Below, one piece after another: positions 1 to 5,404 of a stretch of DNA of 5,404 nt (positions are counted from its first letter, which is position 1; every line of letters starts with the position of its first letter). The notes below the pieces were generated by a model. That model was not told the DNA's origin and searched no databases. It was given only the letters and a program-made list of their open reading frames with translations. The stretch lies in contig QAML01000079.1 in assembly GCA_003150315.1 (NCBI GenBank), positions 8,272 to 13,675 of the forward strand, in the 5' to 3' direction. This stretch comes from Prevotellaceae bacterium (GTDB lineage Bacteria; Bacteroidota; Bacteroidia; Bacteroidales; Bacteroidaceae). Both the position numbers and the translations under genes were made by a program.

Positions 1-65
1 AAAAATACAAGCCATATATTTTAAAATACAAGGCACTTGTTTTAAAATATGTGCCTTGTATTTTT
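1..65. repeat. Array of three 21-bp units (left array)
   Basis: Three contiguous 21-bp units lie at 2-22, 23-43 and 44-64 with no spacer. Each starts AAAATA and ends in TTTT, so joints read TTTTAAAA. The core is CAAGGCAC or a variant in one orientation and GTGCCTTG in the other. Units 1 and 2 point forward and unit 3 is reversed. Unit 1 matches the reverse complement of unit 3 at 19 of 21 positions. The same unit recurs at 5320-5403. The array is cut by the window edge, so more copies may lie upstream. I see no cas-like leader, spacers or transposase, so it is neither CRISPR nor an insertion sequence. Function unknown; a dispersed intergenic repeat is the simplest reading. Confidence 0.9.
23..64. 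repeat. 14-bp perfect inverted repeat made by repeat units 2 and 3
   Basis: AAAATACAAGGCAC at 23-36 is exactly complementary to GTGCCTTGTATTTT at 51-64, with a 14-nt intervening sequence containing TTTTAAAA. The outer flanks are A-rich on the left and T-rich on the right (61-65 are all T), so RNA from either strand would form a stem flanked by a U-tract. That resembles a bidirectional intrinsic terminator, but the stem is only modestly GC-rich (GGCAC/GTGCC) and the U-tract is part of the stem. The inverted repeat is directly visible; terminator activity is an inference. Confidence 0.6.
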
Positions 66-151
66 GCGCTTTCCAAATGCTTGATAATCAGCATGGGTTT
101 TCAGGGAGTTTTTCACTCGTTTTGTTTGCGCGGAAGCGTTTAGGCACACGC

Positions 152-183
152 TTTGCAGGTTGTGTAATTTTTGTGTAACTTTG
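152..183 (+). promoter_or_regulatory. Bacteroidota-type promoter of the gltX operon
   Basis: TTTG at 152-155 is followed after exactly 20 bp by TAACTTTG at 176-183, an exact match to the Bacteroidota -33/-7 consensus (TTTG and TAnnTTTG). Transcription would begin near 187-190, leaving an A-rich leader of roughly 20 nt before the ATG at 210. The position also shows that the upstream in-frame TTG at 171 cannot be the translation start, because it lies before the -7 element. Confidence 0.75.
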
Positions 184-209
184 CACGTCAAAAACAATTA
201 GATAAATCA

Positions 210-1751
210 ATGGAAAGCAATATGGTTCGCGTGCGTTTTGCGCCCAGTCCCACGGGTCCTTTACACATAGGCGGCGTGCGCACTGCATTATATAATTACC
301 TGTTCGCCCGTCAGCATGGCGGAAAACTCATTTTCAGAATCGAGGACACCGATTCCAATCGTTTTGTGCCCGGAGCCGAGGATTATATTCTCGAATCGTT
401 CAAATGGTTAGGCATAAAATTTGACGAAGGTGTGAGTTTCGGTGGCGAATACGGTCCTTATCGTCAGTCGGAACGCAGGGAAATTTACAAGAAATACGCA
501 GACCAACTTCTCGACGAGGGGAAAGCATACATAGCTTTCGATTCTCCCGAAGAGCTTCAGGCAGCAAGAGAGAAAATACCCAATTTCCAGTATGATGCCA
601 CCACTCGCGGTTCAATGCGCAACTCGCTTACGCTTTCGCCCGAGGAAGTGAAAAAACTCATTGACGAGGGTGCGCAATACGTGGTGCGTCTTAAAATCGA
701 GGGCGGCGAAGATGTTCATGTTCACGACATGATTCGCGGCGAAGTTGTCATAAACTCTTCGGTTCTTGACGATAAGGTTCTCTATAAATCCACGGATAGT
801 CTTCCCACTTATCATCTTGCCAACGTTGTTGACGACCATCTGATGAAAATAACCCATGTGATACGTGGCGAAGAATGGTTGCCTTCCGCTCCGCTCCACG
901 TTTTGCTTTATCGCGCATTGGGTTGGCAGGACACCATGCCGCGATTTGCCCATCTGCCGTTGCTTCTCAAACCCGACGGCAAGGGAAAACTTTCGAAACG
1001 CGACGGCGACCGTCTGGGATTTCCGGTATTTCCGCTCGAATGGCACGACCCCAAGAGCGGCGAAGTATCGTCGGGCTATCGCGAAAGCGGATACATGCCG
1101 CAGGCTGTCATAAATTTCCTCGCGCTTCTCGGTTGGAATCCCGGCAACGACGAAGAAATTATGTCGCTTGACCAGATTGTCAAGGAATTCAAGCTTGAGC
1201 ATTGCAGTCGCAGCGGAGCAAAATTCGATTTCATGAAAGCCCGTTGGTTCAATCATGAATATATATTGCGCACTCCCTCTTCCGAACTCGCATCTGCCTT
1301 TGATGAAATTCTCAAAGCCAATGGCATAAACGAGACTCCCGAACGTGTGGCAGAAGTGGTGGAAATGATGAAGGGACGTGTGAATTTCGTAAAAGAACTA
1401 TGGCCTTTGTGCAAATTCTTTTTCGTAGCTCCCGAGGAATACGACGCAAAAACTGTGAAGAAACGCTGGAAGCAGGATTCGCCCGAGGTAATGGGGGAAC
1501 TGCGCGAACTTCTTGCATCGCTCGACGACTTTTCTATAGAAAATCAGGACAAACATGTAATGGACTGGATAGCAGCCAAGGGATACGGCACGGGCAATGT
1601 GCTCAACGCTTTCCGTCTTACGATAGTGGGCGAGGGAATAGGTCCGCACGTTTTCGACATTTCGGCATTTCTTGGTAAGGAAGAAACCTTGAGACGTATG
1701 GACCGCGCCATAAGCGTGCTCGGACATAAGGAAAACCAAACGGGAGAGTGA
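210..1751 (+). CDS. gltX: Glutamyl-tRNA synthetase (class I)
   Basis: Cytoplasmic enzyme that charges tRNA-Glu with glutamate using ATP. The 513-residue product has the class I catalytic domain first: the HIGH-type motif [11 protein letters not shown] (about residues 12-22) and the KMSKS-equivalent KLSKR (260-264) followed by DGD. The helical anticodon-binding region occupies roughly 340-513. The cysteines of the zinc site in E. coli GluRS are absent around residues 106-112 (AYIAFDS instead of a CYC pattern), so this is a zinc-free type. An in-frame TTG at 171 would add 13 residues but precedes the promoter's -7 element. The ATG at 210 gives [14 protein letters not shown], matching the N-terminal length I remember for Bacteroides homologues; ATG 222 is a weaker alternative. 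First gene of the operon; its TGA overlaps the waaA ATG. Whether it also charges tRNA-Gln cannot be judged here. Confidence 0.97.
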   Translation: MESNMVRVRFAPSPTGPLHIGGVRTALYNYLFARQHGGKLIFRIEDTDSNRFVPGAEDYILESFKWLGIKFDEGVSFGGEYGPYRQSERREIYKKYADQLLDEGKAYIAFDSPEELQAAREKIPNFQYDATTRGSMRNSLTLSPEEVKKLIDEGAQYVVRLKIEGGEDVHVHDMIRGEVVINSSVLDDKVLYKSTDSLPTYHLANVVDDHLMKITHVIRGEEWLPSAPLHVLLYRALGWQDTMPRFAHLPLLLKPDGKGKLSKRDGDRLGFPVFPLEWHDPKSGEVSSGYRESGYMPQAVINFLALLGWNPGNDEEIMSLDQIVKEFKLEHCSRSGAKFDFMKARWFNHEYILRTPSSELASAFDEILKANGINETPERVAEVVEMMKGRVNFVKELWPLCKFFFVAPEEYDAKTVKKRWKQDSPEVMGELRELLASLDDFSIENQDKHVMDWIAAKGYGTGNVLNAFRLTIVGEGIGPHVFDISAFLGKEETLRRMDRAISVLGHKENQTGE

Positions 1752-2971
1752 TGTATTCGTTGGGGATATATCTGTATATATTGTGCGTAAAAATAGTCTC
1801 GCTCTTTAATTCGAAAGCAAGACTCCTGTTGGACGGACACGCGGAAACCTTCGGCATATTGGCGCGAGCCATTCGCACAAACGATAGATATGTATGGTTT
1901 CACGCATCTTCGCTCGGAGAATTCGAACAAGGCAGACCGCTCATGGAACGTATACGTGAGCGACATCCGGAATACAAGATACTTCTGACTTTCTTCTCTC
2001 CATCGGGATATGAAGTGAGAAAGAACTACGATGGAGCGGACATAGTTTGCTACATGCCCTTTGATACTTGCCGCAATGCAAGGAAATTCGTGCGCATGGT
2101 CCGTCCCGAGAAAGCGTTTTTCATTAAATATGAATTCTGGAAGAATTTCATTGACGAACTTCATCGTTCCGGCTGCGAAGTTTACAGTTTATCGAGCATT
2201 TTTCGCAAAGAACAGATTTTCTTTCGCCCTTATGGCAGACAATATGCCAAAGTTCTTGAAAACTTTACGCGATTCTTTGTGCAAAATGATGATTCCCGCC
2301 GCCTGCTCGAGGCTAAAGGCATAAAAAACGTAACGGTTTCGGGCGATACTCGCTTTGATCGTGTAACCGACATAAGGAATGCCGCCAAAGAATACGAGGT
2401 CGTAAGAGAATTTGCCGGGGATGCGGAAAACGTACTCGTGGTTGGAAGTTCGTGGGAACCCGATGAGGACATAATCATTCCCTATTTCAACAACCACAAA
2501 AGCATGAAGCTCATTCTTGCGCCCCATGTGGTTAACGAAAGTCATATAAGCCGAATACTCGAAAGCCTTAAGCGTCCCGCCGTAAGGATTACGCAGGCTG
2601 CGGGAAAGGACATGTCCGCATACGATTGCCTTATAGTAGACACTTACGGCATGCTTTCTTCAATTTATCGCTATGGCAATATCGCATACGTGGGAGGCGG
2701 CTTCGGCGTAGGCATACATAATGTGCCGGAAGCCGCAGTCTACGGAGTTCCTGTCATAATTGGTCCGAATCATCACAAATTTCGAGAGGCGGAGATGCTT
2801 TTGCGCCTCGGCGGTTGCTTTGAAATTACTTCTTCCGACACTTTTGCAATGACCATGGACCTGCTTACGGGCAACGAAGAAAGTCGCAGCAAAGCCGGAA
2901 AGGCGGCAGGCAACTACATAAACTCGAATGCGGGAGCCGCCGACAAGATTTTTGAAACAATTAAATGGTAA
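1751..2971 (+). CDS. waaA: 3-deoxy-D-manno-octulosonic acid (Kdo) transferase
   Basis: Inner-membrane glycosyltransferase (GT30 family) that transfers Kdo from CMP-Kdo to the lipid A precursor. The 406-residue product opens with a hydrophobic stretch (about 2-19) that fits a membrane anchor. The acceptor-side domain follows with HASSLGE; Glu57 is the expected catalytic base. YEFW (127-130) carries the second conserved acidic residue, Glu128. The C-terminal CMP-Kdo-binding domain shows VGSSW (231-235), VGGGFG (314-319), GIHN (321-324) and PVIIGPNHH (334-342). It looks complete, at about the usual size. The ATG at 1751 overlaps the gltX stop as TGATG, with GGGAG at 1742-1746 as a plausible ribosome-binding site; GTG at 1748 would add one residue. 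Whether it adds one or two Kdo units cannot be read from sequence. Presence implies a Gram-negative envelope with Kdo-containing LPS. Confidence 0.95.
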   Translation: MYSLGIYLYILCVKIVSLFNSKARLLLDGHAETFGILARAIRTNDRYVWFHASSLGEFEQGRPLMERIRERHPEYKILLTFFSPSGYEVRKNYDGADIVCYMPFDTCRNARKFVRMVRPEKAFFIKYEFWKNFIDELHRSGCEVYSLSSIFRKEQIFFRPYGRQYAKVLENFTRFFVQNDDSRRLLEAKGIKNVTVSGDTRFDRVTDIRNAAKEYEVVREFAGDAENVLVVGSSWEPDEDIIIPYFNNHKSMKLILAPHVVNESHISRILESLKRPAVRITQAAGKDMSAYDCLIVDTYGMLSSIYRYGNIAYVGGGFGVGIHNVPEAAVYGVPVIIGPNHHKFREAEMLLRLGGCFEITSSDTFAMTMDLLTGNEESRSKAGKAAGNYINSNAGAADKIFETIKW

Positions 2972-3603
2972 ACAAGCTTATGATATCATCTCTGTTTTCT
3001 TTTGATTACATTCTGTCGCGTCTGAACTTTCAGGAAATTGTCAGCGCGTTCATTGTGTTGTTTGCCGTGATAGATATTTTCGGTTCTACTCCGGTAATCA
3101 TTAGTTTGAAAAACCAGGGTCGCCCCGTCAGTGCCTGGAAAGCGTCGTCAATATCCTTTGCATTGATGTTCGGATTCTTTATTGCCGGCGACGCAATGCT
3201 TAAATTGTTCAGCGTAGACATACGTTCGTTCGCAATAGCCGGTTCTCTTGTTTTGTTTTTCATGTCTTTGGAAATGATTCTCGATATTACGATATTCAAG
3301 AATATGGGTCCCATAAAGGAGGCAACGCTTGTGCCAGTGGTTTTTCCCCTTATCGCGGGCGCGGGGTCATTTACCACGTTGCTTTCATTAAAGGCGGAGT
3401 ATGCTTCGACTAACATAGCGATTGCCCTAGTGCTCAACTGTCTCATGGTTTACATTGTGATTCGCGCCATAGACTGGGTGGAACGCCGCATAAGCCCTGC
3501 CGCAATTTATCTCATGCGAAAGTTTTTCGGCATAATCCTTATGGCTATTTCCGTAAGGCTCTTCACGGCGAATATCATACCTTTAATTACAAAATTGAGT
3601 TGA
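2965..3603 (+). CDS. MarC family inner-membrane protein
   Basis: A 212-residue, strongly hydrophobic protein with about six membrane segments, near residues 22-45, 60-82, 87-110, 119-141, 149-168 and 182-206. It shows the MarC-family pattern: an N-terminal segment ending in VIDIFGSTPVIISL (35-48) and a mid-protein PLIAGAGSFTTLLSL (128-142). Despite the name, MarC proteins are not established as antibiotic-resistance determinants, and their substrate is unknown, so no transport function is assigned. The ATG at 2965 overlaps the waaA end by 7 nt, which supports cotranscription and translational coupling. ATG 2980 (207 residues) is a real alternative, since neither has a clear Shine-Dalgarno. 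The first 20 residues are not well conserved in the family as I remember it. No terminator is visible directly after the TGA. Confidence 0.9.
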   Translation: MVNKLMISSLFSFDYILSRLNFQEIVSAFIVLFAVIDIFGSTPVIISLKNQGRPVSAWKASSISFALMFGFFIAGDAMLKLFSVDIRSFAIAGSLVLFFMSLEMILDITIFKNMGPIKEATLVPVVFPLIAGAGSFTTLLSLKAEYASTNIAIALVLNCLMVYIVIRAIDWVERRISPAAIYLMRKFFGIILMAISVRLFTANIIPLITKLS

Positions 3604-3661
3604 TAACGGCAAAGTTGAATGCCTTGTTGCTATGTGCTGTTTCAAAATATCCCGGCATTAG

Positions 3662-5104
<1,443 letters not shown>

Positions 5105-5132
5105 AGTAAGTTTTTCTTACATAAACGAATAT

Positions 5133-5170
5133 CCGGGTATGCTCTCGTGTGGGGCATACCCGGTTTTTTT
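5133..5170 (+). terminator. Rho-independent terminator of eno
   Basis: CCGGGTATGC (5133-5142) pairs perfectly with GCATACCCGG (5154-5163), and U·G and C-G pairs can extend the stem inward to a small loop. Seven T residues follow at 5164-5170. It lies 28 nt past the eno stop, the expected place. A weak GTAAG/CTTAC hairpin (5106-5110 and 5116-5120) sits between the stop codon and the terminator and probably has no role. Confidence 0.93.
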
Positions 5171-5319
5171 GTGCCCTTATCGGTTGTCCTGCGCCCCATG
5201 TTCCTTATGTTTTCAGCCATAAGACTCAGGTGCGATTAAGCTGCGTACGTGTACGGGTTGATACGGCACGGTAGAAGCCCCGGATCTGTTGAAATTTCTC
5301 CGTTTCCCTATGTCTCGAA
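5171..5319. other. Intergenic stretch with no recognised gene
   Basis: About 150 bp between the eno terminator and the right repeat array. I find no convincing coding frame, tRNA or other known RNA fold here. Two small hairpins are visible: CTTATG/CATAAG (5204-5209 and 5218-5223) and CGTAC/GTACG (5244-5248 and 5251-5255, 2-nt loop). The sequence is more GC-balanced than the repeat that follows. It could be spacer DNA or the far end of a unit that continues outside the window. Confidence 0.5.
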
Positions 5320-5403
5320 AAAATACATGGCTTGTTGCAAAAAATACAAGCCATATATTTTAAAATATGTGCCTTATATTTTGAAATAAGTGCCTTGTAT
5401 TTT
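5320..5403. repeat. Array of four 21-bp units (right array)
   Basis: Four units in exact 21-bp register lie at 5320-5340, 5341-5361, 5362-5382 and 5383-5403. The second is identical to the first unit of the left array. The third and fourth carry the reversed core GTGCCTT and differ from the unit at 44-64 by one and two bases. The first is degenerate: it keeps AAAATA and ATGGCTTGT but has lost the terminal TTTT. ATGGCTTGT (5327-5335) is exactly complementary to ACAAGCCAT (5346-5354). Units two and three form a near-palindrome (5346-5377) around the TTTTAAAA joint. The array reaches the window edge and may continue. Confidence 0.9.
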
Positions 5404-5404
5404 T

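Noticed and set aside
1..65. CRISPR array
   Set aside because: Units abut without unique spacers, are shorter than usual CRISPR repeats, occur in both orientations and have no cas genes nearby.
77..94. Hairpin ATGCTTGA/TCAGCAT upstream of gltX
   Set aside because: Seven pairs with one bulged T and a 3-nt loop, no T-run after it, and located upstream of the promoter. Possibly the tail of an upstream unit, but unsupported as a terminator or operator.
88..288. Minus-strand frame of 66 codons over the gltX promoter and 5' end
   Set aside because: It overlaps the promoter and conserved GltX N-terminus, has no family resemblance and no promoter of its own that I can see.
612..1256. Long antisense open frame (214 codons) across gltX
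   Set aside because: It lies wholly within gltX on the opposite strand, has no recognisable motif and reflects codon composition of the true gene. The same applies to the antisense frame at 1544-2164.

Overview
The window looks like ordinary chromosomal core sequence from a member of the Bacteroidota, most likely Bacteroidales. Three things point there. The proteins resemble Bacteroidales versions: a GluRS with a KLSKR loop and no zinc cysteines, a membrane-anchored Kdo transferase, and a short MarC protein. The candidate promoters follow the Bacteroidota pattern TTTG - 20 bp - TAnnTTTG rather than the E. coli -35/-10. Start codons mostly sit behind A-rich leaders without a clear Shine-Dalgarno. 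I cannot fix the genus; a Muribaculaceae- or Prevotella-like organism is only a guess.

Layout, all genes on the + strand. Positions 1-65 hold three 21-bp repeat units. A promoter at 152-183 drives a tight operon: gltX (glutamyl-tRNA synthetase, 210-1751), waaA (Kdo transferase, 1751-2971) and a marC-family membrane protein (2965-3603). The genes overlap by 1 and 7 nt, so they are probably cotranscribed. A 187-bp gap carries candidate promoter elements for eno (enolase, 3791-5104), which ends at a strong intrinsic terminator (5133-5170). After about 150 bp with no recognisable gene, the window closes in a second array of the same repeat (5320-5403).

The genes serve translation (gltX), lipid A-Kdo assembly at the inner membrane (waaA), an inner-membrane protein of unclear role (marC) and glycolysis (eno). 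Nothing suggests a defence system, mobile element, CRISPR array or biosynthetic cluster. All four genes look intact and keep their family motifs.

The least explained element is the repeat. It is a 21-bp AT-rich unit (two DNA helical turns) laid head to tail without spacers, with units in both orientations, so that pairs form long inverted repeats. Arrays lie at both extremities of the window, and the window begins and ends in the same phase of the repeat. This suggests a dispersed intergenic repeat that probably also broke the assembly here. Its function is not evident from the sequence.
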